A stretch of 64,000 nucleotides of DNA from assembly GCF_030408355.1 (NCBI RefSeq), contig NZ_CP046606.1, positions 124,001 to 188,000 of the forward strand. Direction: 5' to 3'. This document shows, one piece after another, positions 9,357 through 17,530 of the stretch (the stretch's first letter is position 1; the number at the start of each line of letters is the position of its first letter). The position numbers were made by a program, and so were the translations under genes. This stretch comes from Corynebacterium afermentans subsp. afermentans (lineage in GTDB: Bacteria; Actinomycetota; Actinomycetes; Mycobacteriales; Mycobacteriaceae). A model generated the notes under the pieces. That model did no database searches. It had not been told where the DNA came from and saw only the letters and a program-made list of their open reading frames with translations.

Positions 9357-10001
9357 CTACCCAACTCCACGTTCTGCCAGGTACATCAGGATTGCCCGTA
9401 CTCGACGGTTGTCCTCGTCCGGGGTGAGACCCAGCTTGGAGAAGATACTGGAAACGTGCTTCGCCACCGCCGCGCCAGAGAGGAAGAGTTTCTCGGCGAT
9501 CTGCGCGTTGGACAGGCCCTCCGCCATGTGCTCGAGTACCTCCATCTCGCGCGGTGTGAGCGTGGTCAGCCAACGCGAGCTCGCGGCCATGAGAGCGCTG
9601 GCCACGTCCGGGTCGATAACCACACCGCCGGTCGCCACGGTTTCGCACGCCTGGATGAAGTCTTTCACTTCGGCCACGCGGTCTTTGAGTAGGTAGCCGG
9701 TGCCGCCGTCGCCGCCGGAGAACAACTCCCGCGCGTAGGCGGGCGCGACGTACTGCGAGAGCACCAGTACGTTGACCGGGCCCTGCTTGCGTAGCGCCAG
9801 CGCAGCTTGGAGGCCATCGTCACGCATGTTCGGCGGCATCCGCACGTCCGTGATCACCAGGTCGGGCGCATGCGTATCGACGACCCCCTGCACCTGATCC
9901 GCGCTGCCCACCTGCGCCACAACCTCGTGGCCGCGCCGGGTGAGCAGGCCGGCAACACCTTCCCGCAGCAGTGCGGAGTCGTCCGCGACGGCAATCCTCA
10001 C
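9357..10001 (-). CDS. NarL/LuxR-type response regulator
   Basis: 214 residues. Receiver domain at 1-120 with acidic pocket VADD and phospho-acceptor Asp about 52 in DLVITDVRMP; LuxR-type helix-turn-helix at about 148-214 (LTPREMEVLEHMAEGLSNAQIAEKLFLS). The GTG start overlaps the kinase stop (GTGA), so the two are translationally coupled. It presumably controls the divergent ABC transporter genes, the usual arrangement for envelope-stress or antibiotic-response pairs. The inducing signal is unknown. Aft/Emb genes lie only 20 nt downstream, so read-through into the arabinan operon is possible. Confidence 0.93.
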   Translation of the reverse strand: MRIAVADDSALLREGVAGLLTRRGHEVVAQVGSADQVQGVVDTHAPDLVITDVRMPPNMRDDGLQAALALRKQGPVNVLVLSQYVAPAYARELFSGGDGGTGYLLKDRVAEVKDFIQACETVATGGVVIDPDVASALMAASSRWLTTLTPREMEVLEHMAEGLSNAQIAEKLFLSGAAVAKHVSSIFSKLGLTPDEDNRRVRAILMYLAERGVG

Positions 10002-10675
10002 GGCACAATCCCACTTTCTCCCCGGAACAACAGCAAAGGAATACGCGCGGTGACGGTGGTTGGCCCGCCGTCAGGCGAGTGAAGTTCCAGCTCGCCGCCG
10101 AACGCCGCGACGCGCTCCTGCATCCCGTCGAGCCCGCCGCCGGGGGTGATGCGCGCGTTGCCGCCGCCCTGGTCGGTGACCGAGATGTTCAAGGTGTGGT
10201 CGCAGGTCACCAGCACGCTGACCGGTTGCTGTGGTGCATGCTTCGCGGCGTTGGTGAGTGCTTCGGCGGCGAAGAAATAGGCGGCGGCGGTGACGGAGTC
10301 GTCGATACGCGGCAGCGCGTGCGGCGCGCGGACCGTGACGTGCGGACCGTACTGCGCGGCAGCCGTCTCGATAGCGGCGATGAGCCCGTGGTCCGATAGC
10401 TCGCGAGGGTGGATGCCGCGCACGGTTCTCCTGAGTGCGTCGAGGCCGTTGTGGAGGTCGCGCGCGGCATCGTCGAGAAGTGGCGAATCGACGTCGAGCC
10501 TGGCCTCGCCGAGCTTCATCGCCGCGGCCACGAAGTGCTGCTGCGCGCCGTCGTGCAGGTCGCGCTCGATGCGCAGGCGCTCCACCTCGTACGCCTCGGC
10601 AATCTTGCGCCGCGACGCGGTGAGCTGGTGGATCTTCGCCGCCGCCCGCTGCTCGTGGTTTATTCTTCGCCGCAT
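9998..10675 (-). CDS. Soluble NarL-family histidine kinase without sensor domain
   Basis: 225 residues. HisKA_3 dimerisation and phospho-acceptor region ERLRIERDLHDGAQQH (His about 41), then an HATPase_c domain with EALTNAAKH (N box) and GGGLDGMQERV (G box). There is no membrane segment or input domain before the DHp helix, and an in-frame stop lies shortly upstream of the ATG, so the short form is real in this sequence. Full NarL-type kinases usually carry 4-6 transmembrane helices. It may therefore sense through a partner such as the neighbouring ABC permease, or respond to an internal signal. It is coupled to the response regulator. Confidence 0.88.
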   Translation of the reverse strand: MRRRINHEQRAAAKIHQLTASRRKIAEAYEVERLRIERDLHDGAQQHFVAAAMKLGEARLDVDSPLLDDAARDLHNGLDALRRTVRGIHPRELSDHGLIAAIETAAAQYGPHVTVRAPHALPRIDDSVTAAAYFFAAEALTNAAKHAPQQPVSVLVTCDHTLNISVTDQGGGNARITPGGGLDGMQERVAAFGGELELHSPDGGPTTVTARIPLLLFRGESGIVP

Positions 10676-10767
10676 GTCCGAAAGCGTAGCGGGGTAGAGC
10701 TAGCACTACCCATATTCGGGAGTCAGGGCCATAGTGCTTAGCCACGACCATCTGTGAGATAGAAACC
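10676..10767. promoter_or_regulatory. Divergent promoter region between kinase and ABC transporter
   Basis: A 92-bp gap between divergent starts. It contains an interrupted inverted repeat AGCACTA (10702-10708) and TAGTGCT (10732-10738), a plausible binding site for the response regulator. No convincing -35/-10 pair stands out. Confidence 0.35.
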
Positions 10768-11433
10768 ATGCTTGAACTCAGAGACATCACAAAGTCATTC
10801 CCCCAGCAGCGGGTCCTCGAAGGCATCAGCCTGACGGTGGGCGACGGCGAATCCGTGGCCATCATGGGGCCTTCGGGCTCCGGCAAATCGACCCTGTTGC
10901 ACTGCATGTCCGGCGTGCTCGTACCCGATCAGGGCGAGGTGCTTTTCGACGGCCAGGATGTGTCGGCAATGAGCGACGCCGAACGCTCGCGCCTGCGCCT
11001 GGAGCACTTCGGCTTCATCTTCCAAGACGGCCAGTTGCTGCCGGAGCTGACCGCCACCGAAAACGTTGCCCTGCCGCAGATCATGCGCGGGGTGTCGCGG
11101 TCGCAAGCACACGACGAAGCCATTGACATGCTCACTCGCCTAGGCCTGGGTGCCTATGTGGACCGGTACCCGGGGCAGCTCTCCGGCGGCCAAGGGCAGC
11201 GCGTGGCCATCGCGCGTGCCTTGGCCGGGCCGCCGTCTGTAGTGTTCGCCGACGAGCCGACGGCGGCACTGGACCAGGCCACCGGCCACGAAGTCATGCA
11301 GCAGATCGTGGCCGTGTGCCAGAAGTTCGGTGTGACACTCGTGGTGGTTACGCACGACCCGAAGATCGCCGACTGGTGCAGCCGCCGTGTTGAAATCCGC
11401 GACGGCCTGATCCACTCGGAGGTGGCGCGATGA
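10768..11433 (+). CDS. ABC transporter ATP-binding protein (MacB/LolD-like)
   Basis: 221 residues. Walker A GPSGSGKST at about 34-42, Q-loop in GFIFQDGQLLPELTATENV, signature LSGGQGQRVAIARAL near 138, Walker B VVFADEPTAALD, and a switch His in VVTHDPKIADWC. This is the short ATPase class that pairs with FtsX-type permeases for efflux of lipids or peptides, or for mechanotransmission. The permease follows with an ATGA overlap. It diverges from a two-component pair that probably regulates it. The substrate is unknown; antimicrobial-peptide defence is a reasonable guess from context only. Confidence 0.93.
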   Translation: MLELRDITKSFPQQRVLEGISLTVGDGESVAIMGPSGSGKSTLLHCMSGVLVPDQGEVLFDGQDVSAMSDAERSRLRLEHFGFIFQDGQLLPELTATENVALPQIMRGVSRSQAHDEAIDMLTRLGLGAYVDRYPGQLSGGQGQRVAIARALAGPPSVVFADEPTAALDQATGHEVMQQIVAVCQKFGVTLVVVTHDPKIADWCSRRVEIRDGLIHSEVAR

Positions 11434-12806
11434 GTGCGGTGACGTTGATGCGGTCGGCGGTGTCGCAGACAAACGAAGGGCGCTCGCAGCGGCAGATCGG
11501 CGAGCGCTGGGTGCGTGCGTTGTCGCTGGTTGCGGTGACGGTTGCGACCTGGATGCTGTGCACCCTTATGGGCGGCACCTGGATGTTCGTGGCGCGCAAC
11601 ATGCACCCGCACGAGGCGCTCGTAGAGGTCGATCCGATCTCACTGGCGTATGTGTTCCTCGCTCTGTTTGCCAGTTTGCTGCTGGTGCCCAGCTTGTTGG
11701 GACTGCTTACTCAAGCTGCGCGAGCAAATCTAGGCGGGCGCGAGGAGCACTTAGCGGTGCTGCGTCTCATCGGCGCGACGGCTGGTGAGGTACGCGGGAT
11801 GATGATCCTGGAATCGCTGCGCCAGGCGCTTGTCGGGCTGGTGCTCGGCTCGGTGCTGTACGTGGTCACGTGCCCCGCATGGAGTCTGCTGACGTTCCAG
11901 GAAAAGCGTGTCGGCACCTGGGAGATCTTCACTTGGTGGGTCATCCCCGCCGCGTGGATCGTGGTGCTTGTCCTGGCCGCGTGCTCCGTGTGGCTCGCGT
12001 TGCGACGAGTCGCCGTTACCCCACTCGGCGTGACCAAGAAAATCCCGCCGAAGGGCCAAAGCTGGGTCACGCTGGCGCTGTCGGTAGTTGGTGCGGTGCT
12101 GCTGTACCGCTACCTGAGTTCGCTAACCATCGCGCCGGAGGCAGACGCGTTGGAATTCGTGCCGGTGCTCGTCGTAGCCGGCGGCATCCTCACCGTCAAC
12201 GCACTGATCGCCGTCGGCATCATCCAGCTGCTCGCGCGGCTGAGCTACCGGGTCCCCGGGGCTGCCAACTACGTGGCCACGCGCCGGGTGGGCCGGGGTG
12301 CCAGGACCACATGGAAACGCGTGACCGCGCTCTACTTCGTGGCGTTCATTGGTAGTTACGGTACTTGGGTCTCTGCCATCCCCTCGTTTGAAGAGGACCC
12401 GGTGATCAAGATGATCACGGGTGATATTCCCTCTGGCGTGGTCATCACCGTGGTCTTCGCGGCGGTGCTGATGGTGTCGTCCACTTTGCTCACCCAGGTG
12501 CTGAGTGTGGTGGAGCAGAAGCAGCTGACCAAGTCGTTCTACTTCATCGGTGCGCCCGCAGCCTTCCACACCAAGGTGGCTGTGCGCGAGGTCGGCATGC
12601 CAATGCTGGTGGTGGCGCTGCTCGGGTTCGGGATGGGCAGCCTGATGGGCACCGTCATGGTCTTGGTCCACGTCAATGTGATGGACAAGTTGGTGCTGTT
12701 CGGCGCGCTCGTTGTGGTGGCGCTGATCGGTTGCGTCCTGGCGGTGCTGGGGACCGGCCGGTTACGCGAGAAGGTGCTGCTCGGGATGGGCCGGGCGAAG
12801 GACTAG
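11430..12806 (+). CDS. FtsX-like ABC transporter permease
   Basis: 458 residues with about eight to ten hydrophobic helices arranged as two FtsX-like repeats. The first includes RANLGGREEHLAVLRLIGAT (the conserved soluble coupling helix of this family); the second starts after the central loop and includes FYFIGAPAAFHTKVAVRE. It lacks the large extracellular MacB domain. Its start overlaps the ATPase gene (ATGA), so they form one transporter. The gene ends at a strong hairpin shared with the convergent dprE2. Confidence 0.85.
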   Translation: MSAVTLMRSAVSQTNEGRSQRQIGERWVRALSLVAVTVATWMLCTLMGGTWMFVARNMHPHEALVEVDPISLAYVFLALFASLLLVPSLLGLLTQAARANLGGREEHLAVLRLIGATAGEVRGMMILESLRQALVGLVLGSVLYVVTCPAWSLLTFQEKRVGTWEIFTWWVIPAAWIVVLVLAACSVWLALRRVAVTPLGVTKKIPPKGQSWVTLALSVVGAVLLYRYLSSLTIAPEADALEFVPVLVVAGGILTVNALIAVGIIQLLARLSYRVPGAANYVATRRVGRGARTTWKRVTALYFVAFIGSYGTWVSAIPSFEEDPVIKMITGDIPSGVVITVVFAAVLMVSSTLLTQVLSVVEQKQLTKSFYFIGAPAAFHTKVAVREVGMPMLVVALLGFGMGSLMGTVMVLVHVNVMDKLVLFGALVVVALIGCVLAVLGTGRLREKVLLGMGRAKD

Positions 12807-12825
12807 GTGGTCCTGACACTTTCAG

Positions 12826-12876
12826 GCAGAAAAATTCAGCCGCGATCCGTTAGCGGGGACGGGTCGCGGCTGAATT
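12826..12876 (-). terminator. Rho-independent terminator after dprE2
   Basis: A stem pairs 12833-12848 with 12861-12876. On the minus strand it is followed by a run of five T, placing it 13 nt after the dprE2 stop. It may also stop transcription from the convergent permease gene. Confidence 0.75.
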
Positions 12877-12888
12877 ATGCGGGCAGTA

Positions 12889-13653
12889 CTAGAAGTTCAG
12901 CTTGCTCATGATCGGCGCCGGGATGGCCTTCAGCACCAGGGAGATGGGGCCGAAGAGTTTGTGCACGAACACGGAGGGCTTTCCGGCCAAGGCAGCTTCG
13001 ACGGCAGCCTCGGCGACGTCTTCCTTGTTCACAGTGAGCGGGGCTTCATCCAAGCCGTCGGTCATCTTGGTGCGTACCTGGCCGGGGCGGACCACGGTGA
13101 CGGTCACGCCGTCGTCCTTCAGGGCCTCGCCGAGCTGCAGGTAGAAGCCGTCGATGCCGGCCTTGGAGGCGCCGTAGACGAAGTTGGAGCGGCGCACGCG
13201 CTGGCCCGCCACGGAGGACAGGGCGATGATCGTGCCGTGGCCCTGGCGCTTCATGTGCTGGCCCAGCAGGACGCCGACGGACATCGGGGCGGTGAAGTTG
13301 GTCTGCGCGGACGCGACTGCCGCTGCCTGGTCCTGCCAGAGCTGCTCTTGGTCCCCGAGGGTGCCAAAGGCGACCACGGCGACATCGACGTCGCCGTCTT
13401 CAAACGCGGCGTCGATCACGGCCGGGTGAGCGGCGAAATCGAGCGCATCGAAGTCCACGAGGCGCACGTGGCCCGCGCCGGCTTGTTGGACGGCCGAGAT
13501 CGCGCCGTCGATACGCGGGGAGTCCTTGCGCGCACACAGGGTGACGGTGGGGTTGCCGCCGCGGGAGGCGAGCTCGGCGACGATGGCGAGGCCGATCTCG
13601 CTGGTGCCGCCGAGGAGCAGGATGTGCTGGGCTTGGCCTACTGCATTCAACAT
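12889..13653 (-). CDS. dprE2: Decaprenylphosphoryl-2-keto-erythro-pentose reductase DprE2
   Basis: 254 residues, short-chain dehydrogenase fold. The nucleotide-binding motif is LLLGGTSEIGLAIV at about 13-26; the catalytic Ser/Tyr/Lys are in ALSSVAGQ and VYGASKAG. With DprE1 it epimerises decaprenyl-phosphoryl-ribose to decaprenyl-phosphoryl-arabinose, the only arabinose donor for AftA and Emb. It starts 12 nt after the dprE1 stop, so the two are one transcript. The C-terminus (PAPIMSKLNF) is complete and a terminator follows. Confidence 0.95.
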   Translation of the reverse strand: MLNAVGQAQHILLLGGTSEIGLAIVAELASRGGNPTVTLCARKDSPRIDGAISAVQQAGAGHVRLVDFDALDFAAHPAVIDAAFEDGDVDVAVVAFGTLGDQEQLWQDQAAAVASAQTNFTAPMSVGVLLGQHMKRQGHGTIIALSSVAGQRVRRSNFVYGASKAGIDGFYLQLGEALKDDGVTVTVVRPGQVRTKMTDGLDEAPLTVNKEDVAEAAVEAALAGKPSVFVHKLFGPISLVLKAIPAPIMSKLNF

Positions 13654-13665
13654 GGTCGGTTCTCC

Positions 13666-15072
13666 TTAGTTCAGCTCGAGTCGGCGGGACATGTCGGACG
13701 CGAACACGCCGGTCGGGTCGATTTCGCGGCGGGTCTTCAGCCAGCCGGGCAGCCCCGGGTACATGGCGTGGAACTTCTCGGCGGAGGTGCGGGACTCCTT
13801 AGCCAGGTAGAGGCGGCCGCCGAACTGCATGACCTGGTCGTCCAGGCGGTCCAGGAACTCGTTGAGACCCGGGCGGATAGGAAAGTCCACGCACACGTTC
13901 CAGCCCTTCATCGGGTAGGACAGCGGCGCCTGGTTGCCCTCGCCGAACAGCTTGAACACGTTCAGGGCGGTGTAGTGGCCGGAAGCCTGGATGTCGTAGA
14001 TGATGTCCTTGAACGGCTCCACGGCGTCGGTGGGCACGACGAACTGGTACTGCAGGAAGCCGGCCTTGCCGTAGCCGCGGTTCCACTCGCCGATCAGATC
14101 CAGCGGCTGGTAGAACTGCGTGAGGTTTTGCACCTGGTTACGCGCGGGCGAGCCCATCAGGTAGTACGCCTCGCCGATGGCCATCAGCGACAGCTTGTTC
14201 ATGGTCCAGGACGGGAAGATGTCCGGCACCGTCATCAGCTGCGGGGCGTTGAACTTCAGCGGGTCCTTCGCCAGCTTCGGGGCGAGCTCCTTGAGCTGGT
14301 CCAGGGTGGCCAGGGACCCGCGGGAGATGGTGGAGCGGCCGGTCTTCGGAGGCGCGGAGATGGCGTCGAACCAGGCCGAGGAGTAGGTGTAGTTCACCTC
14401 GGAGCCGTCGGAATGCAGCGCGATCGTCTCATCCAGGGTGTCGGTGCGGTCGGTGTCCGCGATGAAGTAGGCGGTTTCCGTGAACGTCATCTGGATGCGG
14501 GCGCGCAGGATGATGCCGGTCAGGCCCATACCGCCGACGGTGGCCCAGAACAGCTCGGCAGTTTCGCCCGTCGGCTCGAGGTGCAGCACGCGCCCGTCCG
14601 CGACCAACAGCTCCATGGAGAGCACGTGGTCGCCGAAAGAGCCTGCGGAGTGGTGGTTCTTGCCGTGGATGTCCGGGCCGATGGCGCCGCCGATGGTGAC
14701 CTGGCGGGTTCCGGGCAGCACCGGGACCCACAGGCCGTAGGGCAGCGCGGCCTTCATCAGCTGGTCCAGGGTCACGCCGCCGTCCACGTCGACGATGCCG
14801 GTGTCCGGGTCGATGGAGTGGATGCGGTTCAGCGGGGTCATGTCCACGACGAGGCCGCCGCCGTTTTGGGCGGGGTCGCCGTAGGAGCGGCCCATGCCGC
14901 GGGCGATGACGCCGCGGCGCTTATGCTCTGGAAGCTCGGAGTTTTCGTCGGCCACCTGCTTGACAGCCTGGGCGATCGTGTCAACGTCGGCGGTGGACAA
15001 CACCTGTGCGGTAGAGGGGGCGGTACGGCCCCAGCCGTAAAGGGATTGGGTTGTCAGTTCCATGCCCATCAC
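13666..15072 (-). CDS. dprE1: Decaprenylphosphoryl-beta-D-ribose 2'-oxidase DprE1
   Basis: 468 residues. An FAD-binding p-cresol-methylhydroxylase type domain comes first ([17 protein letters not shown], then [15 protein letters not shown]), followed by the substrate-binding half. The cysteine attacked by benzothiazinones in mycobacteria (Cys387 there) is present as [10 protein letters not shown] at about residue 394, so covalent inhibitors should in principle act on it. It performs the FAD-dependent oxidation step of the DprE1/DprE2 epimerase. Two ATGs four codons apart can serve as start (MMGMELTTQ). An unknown small gene lies 12 nt upstream on the same strand. Confidence 0.96.
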   Translation of the reverse strand: MMGMELTTQSLYGWGRTAPSTAQVLSTADVDTIAQAVKQVADENSELPEHKRRGVIARGMGRSYGDPAQNGGGLVVDMTPLNRIHSIDPDTGIVDVDGGVTLDQLMKAALPYGLWVPVLPGTRQVTIGGAIGPDIHGKNHHSAGSFGDHVLSMELLVADGRVLHLEPTGETAELFWATVGGMGLTGIILRARIQMTFTETAYFIADTDRTDTLDETIALHSDGSEVNYTYSSAWFDAISAPPKTGRSTISRGSLATLDQLKELAPKLAKDPLKFNAPQLMTVPDIFPSWTMNKLSLMAIGEAYYLMGSPARNQVQNLTQFYQPLDLIGEWNRGYGKAGFLQYQFVVPTDAVEPFKDIIYDIQASGHYTALNVFKLFGEGNQAPLSYPMKGWNVCVDFPIRPGLNEFLDRLDDQVMQFGGRLYLAKESRTSAEKFHAMYPGLPGWLKTRREIDPTGVFASDMSRRLELN

Positions 15073-15084
15073 CCTACGCCGGAA

Positions 15085-15321
15085 TCACAGATCCATGATG
15101 CTACGAATCTCCGCGGGGAGCTCTTCTTGGCTGGAAATCACAGGTTTGCCGGCGGCCTTGTGCTCGCGCAGGATCTCGTAGATGCGGGTGCGTCCCTTGG
15201 AGTCCACGAAGGGCAGTTCCTCCGCCATGAGGCGGGCCATGAAGTCGGACAACGGAGCGTCGATACGCTGTGCTGCCTCGTGGATCGCGTGCGGGTCGTC
15301 GCCTTTGTAATGCTTCCTCAT
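15085..15321 (-). CDS. Small unknown protein upstream of dprE1
   Basis: 78 residues starting MRKHYKGDDPHAIHEAAQRI, not recognised. It is charged, predicted helical, and has no signal or membrane segment; it ends PAEIRSIMDL. Its start lies only 25 nt from a divergent start, and its stop is 12 nt before dprE1, so it is probably the first gene of the dprE operon. A longer form from 15357 would run into the divergent gene and is less likely. Confidence 0.55.
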   Translation of the reverse strand: MRKHYKGDDPHAIHEAAQRIDAPLSDFMARLMAEELPFVDSKGRTRIYEILREHKAAGKPVISSQEELPAEIRSIMDL

Positions 15322-15346
15322 GGAAAGAAAGCCTATATTGGGCGCC

Positions 15347-16129
15347 ATGTCCAGCACCCTCTACCGCTCAGACCACCTCGCGCCGGTGATCCGCCTCACC
15401 GAGCGCCGGGCTGGTGCGACGCTGCTTGTGCGCGTCGGCCTGGTCTCCGATGAGGTTGTGTACCGGTGGGTGGGCATCGACGAGGACGCGACCATCGCGG
15501 AGTGCTGCGAGATCGTGGGGGAGGTCTTCGGCGTCGAGGATGTGGGTGCGGATGCGCCACAGGGGCGTTTGCTTTGCGACGTCCTAAAGTCCCCCGGCGA
15601 ATCCACCCACTTCTCCCACGGCTTGTGGTCTTTTGAAATGCAGTTGGCCAACGTGTACCCGCGCGACGAGTCCACACCGCCGTCCGTGTGCGTGGCGGGC
15701 TCCGGATCGTTCGGCGCGGCGCCTTTCGACATCCGGGCAGTCAACGCCCGTTTGATGGGAGAAGTCGAGGTGCCGGGGCTGCGCGCCGAGGTGCGCGAGT
15801 TCATGGCGCGTGCCCGCGGGCACGACTTCGCCCCGTTGATGCAGGCGCTGGATGTGGGGGCGGGGAAGCGGATTGCGGCGCTGCCGGTGGAGGCCGGGCG
15901 GTTGGAAAGAGACGCCTTCTGGTCCCTGGTGTTCGCGCTGACCTGCTGCGCCGGAGGGGAGACCGCGCACATCGCCGAAAGCATCTTCGCCTCGCTGGGG
16001 CACGGGGATTTGGGCATCGGGGAGATTCGGGCGCTGTGCGCTGAATCGCTCGCTTCGCTGGATGAAATTGGCGGCGAAAGGGCCCCGGCGGAGATGCTGG
16101 ATATCTACCGCCAGCTCATGCGCGGGTAG
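15347..16129 (+). CDS. Unknown protein, possibly a pRiA4b ORF-3-like N-terminal domain
   Basis: 260 residues. The N-terminal 70 residues (VIRLTERRAGATLLVRVGL, VYRWVGIDEDATIAECCEIV, FGVEDVG) have the strand-helix pattern of the plasmid pRiA4b ORF-3-like fold; this resemblance is weak and from memory. The rest is mostly helical (MQALDVGAGKRIAALPVEAG, LTCCAGGETAHIAESIFASL). No signal peptide. It starts close to and divergent from the dprE operon leader gene and is followed 11 nt later by a GtrA gene, so it may share a transcript with a cell-wall gene. No function assigned. Confidence 0.6.
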   Translation: MSSTLYRSDHLAPVIRLTERRAGATLLVRVGLVSDEVVYRWVGIDEDATIAECCEIVGEVFGVEDVGADAPQGRLLCDVLKSPGESTHFSHGLWSFEMQLANVYPRDESTPPSVCVAGSGSFGAAPFDIRAVNARLMGEVEVPGLRAEVREFMARARGHDFAPLMQALDVGAGKRIAALPVEAGRLERDAFWSLVFALTCCAGGETAHIAESIFASLGHGDLGIGEIRALCAESLASLDEIGGERAPAEMLDIYRQLMRG

Positions 16130-16140
16130 GGTATTCGCCC

Positions 16141-16569
16141 GTGGCTTCAAGTTCTACCCTGAAACAGCAGCTCGTGCCCTTCCTCTTGGTCGGCGTCGGC
16201 TGCGCCGTCCTCGACTTCGGCATCACCTACACCCTGGACGTGCCGTTGGGGTGGCAGCGCGACTTTGCCAAGGCCGTCGGCTGGGTCTTCGGCACCCTCG
16301 CCGCCTACGTGCTCAACTCCAAGTTCTCCTTCCAATCCAAGATCAACGCGAAGAAGGCCGGGGCAGTCTTCGTGCTCTACGCGGTGACCTTCGCGGTGCA
16401 GATGGTGCTGTGGCGCGTGACGGACTCGCCGCTGACCTCGCTGGGCCTGGTCAACCCGTGGAAGAACGTCGTGTCCTTTGTCATCGCCCAGGGCGTGGCC
16501 ACCGTGGTCAACTTTGAGCTGCAGCGGCACCTGATCTTCCGCGAAGCCAAGAAAACTATGGCCGCCTAA
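16141..16569 (+). CDS. GtrA-family small membrane protein
   Basis: 142 residues, GTG start, four hydrophobic helices (QLVPFLLVGVGCAVLDFGI; WVFGTLAAYVLNSKFSF; AVFVLYAVTFAVQMVLW; SFVIAQGVATVVNFELQRHL), the typical GtrA layout with the conserved N-(S/F)-KF and NFELQR elements. GtrA proteins act with polyprenyl-phosphate sugars. The mycobacterial homologue beside dprE1 has been linked to decaprenyl-phosphoryl-arabinose translocation or to recruitment of arabinogalactan enzymes, and the position here is comparable. It overlaps the convergent glfT1 by 14 nt. Confidence 0.88.
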   Translation: MASSSTLKQQLVPFLLVGVGCAVLDFGITYTLDVPLGWQRDFAKAVGWVFGTLAAYVLNSKFSFQSKINAKKAGAVFVLYAVTFAVQMVLWRVTDSPLTSLGLVNPWKNVVSFVIAQGVATVVNFELQRHLIFREAKKTMAA

Positions 16570-17458
16570 AGTCCTCTTTAGCCCCGCGGCGCAGTAGCTT
16601 CAGCCACTGGTAGAAGCCCTTCGGGTCCTTCTTCTCCAGCAGGAAGAACCAGCCGAAGCGGACCACCTCCTGCAGCTGCATCTTCTTCATGCCGCGCTGG
16701 TTAATGATGTAGCCGCGGTTGCGGTACGTGAAATACCGCTTGGTGGGGTTGTTGGGGAACTGCGCGTGCGCGCGGCCGCCCATGATCGGGTGGAACTCGC
16801 CCGAGCCGTCCGGGTGCAGGTAGAACGTGGTCAACGCCGTGCCGTAGGGGAGGCCGGATTGTGCCAGGCGACGGTGGTACTCCACCTCGTCGCCCCGGAT
16901 AAACAGGCGGTAGTCCGGCACACCGATGCGCTCCATCGCCTCCGCCGAAATCAACGCGCCGTTGAACAGGCTGGCGTACTGGGGTAAAAAGTCGCCCTTT
17001 AATTGGTCCACGCGGCGGTGCCAGGTGGTGCCCTGCCTTAGGGGGAACGCCAGCTTTTCGGGGTCGTCGATGTTCGCCACCACCGGGGAAACCTCCGCCA
17101 GCTGGTGCTTCTCGGCGGTTCGGTAGAGCTCTTCGAGGACGGTGTGGTCTTTCGGGCGGCCGTCGTCGTCCGCGCACCAGATCGCGTCCGCGCCCAGGGC
17201 CAGGGCGTGCAGGAATCCGTAGGCGAACCCGCCTGCGCCACCCAGGTTGGTTTTGGACGGCAGGTAGACGGCGCGGTCGGCCGCGAGGTCGTCGAGAAGC
17301 TCCCGCACCTCGTCTTGCGCCCCGTTGTCCACCACAATCACCCAATCCACCGGGTGCGTCTGGTTAACCACCTGTTCCAGCGAATGTTTCAGCAGGTCAA
17401 CGCGGCGGTGGGTGACAATCACGGCGGCGGTCGTGCCGTTCGGATTCAACGCAGTCAT
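16556..17458 (-). CDS. glfT1: Galactofuranosyltransferase GlfT1
   Basis: 300 residues, GT-A fold family 2. N-terminal AAVIVTHRRVDLLKHSLEQV, the NLGGAGGFAYG loop, the metal-binding motif ADDDG (about 96-100), and the late RGDEVEYHRRLAQSG. GlfT1 adds the first galactofuranose residues to the rhamnosyl-GlcNAc-diphospho-decaprenyl linker, the substrate later exported by Wzm/Wzt encoded nearby. I took the ATG giving MTALNPNGTT; a longer reading is not supported. It converges with and slightly overlaps the GtrA gene. Confidence 0.9.
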   Translation of the reverse strand: MTALNPNGTTAAVIVTHRRVDLLKHSLEQVVNQTHPVDWVIVVDNGAQDEVRELLDDLAADRAVYLPSKTNLGGAGGFAYGFLHALALGADAIWCADDDGRPKDHTVLEELYRTAEKHQLAEVSPVVANIDDPEKLAFPLRQGTTWHRRVDQLKGDFLPQYASLFNGALISAEAMERIGVPDYRLFIRGDEVEYHRRLAQSGLPYGTALTTFYLHPDGSGEFHPIMGGRAHAQFPNNPTKRYFTYRNRGYIINQRGMKKMQLQEVVRFGWFFLLEKKDPKGFYQWLKLLRRGAKEDFRRP

Positions 17459-17530
17459 GCCTTTATTGTGCCCGAGGGATCCAAACGCGCATTCTTCACG
17501 TCTAAGTAGGCATGGCGAATTTGTGACGGG

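Noticed and set aside
12877..15453. Long plus-strand open frame across dprE2-dprE1
   Set aside because: It is antisense to two clearly recognised genes, a common high-GC artefact.
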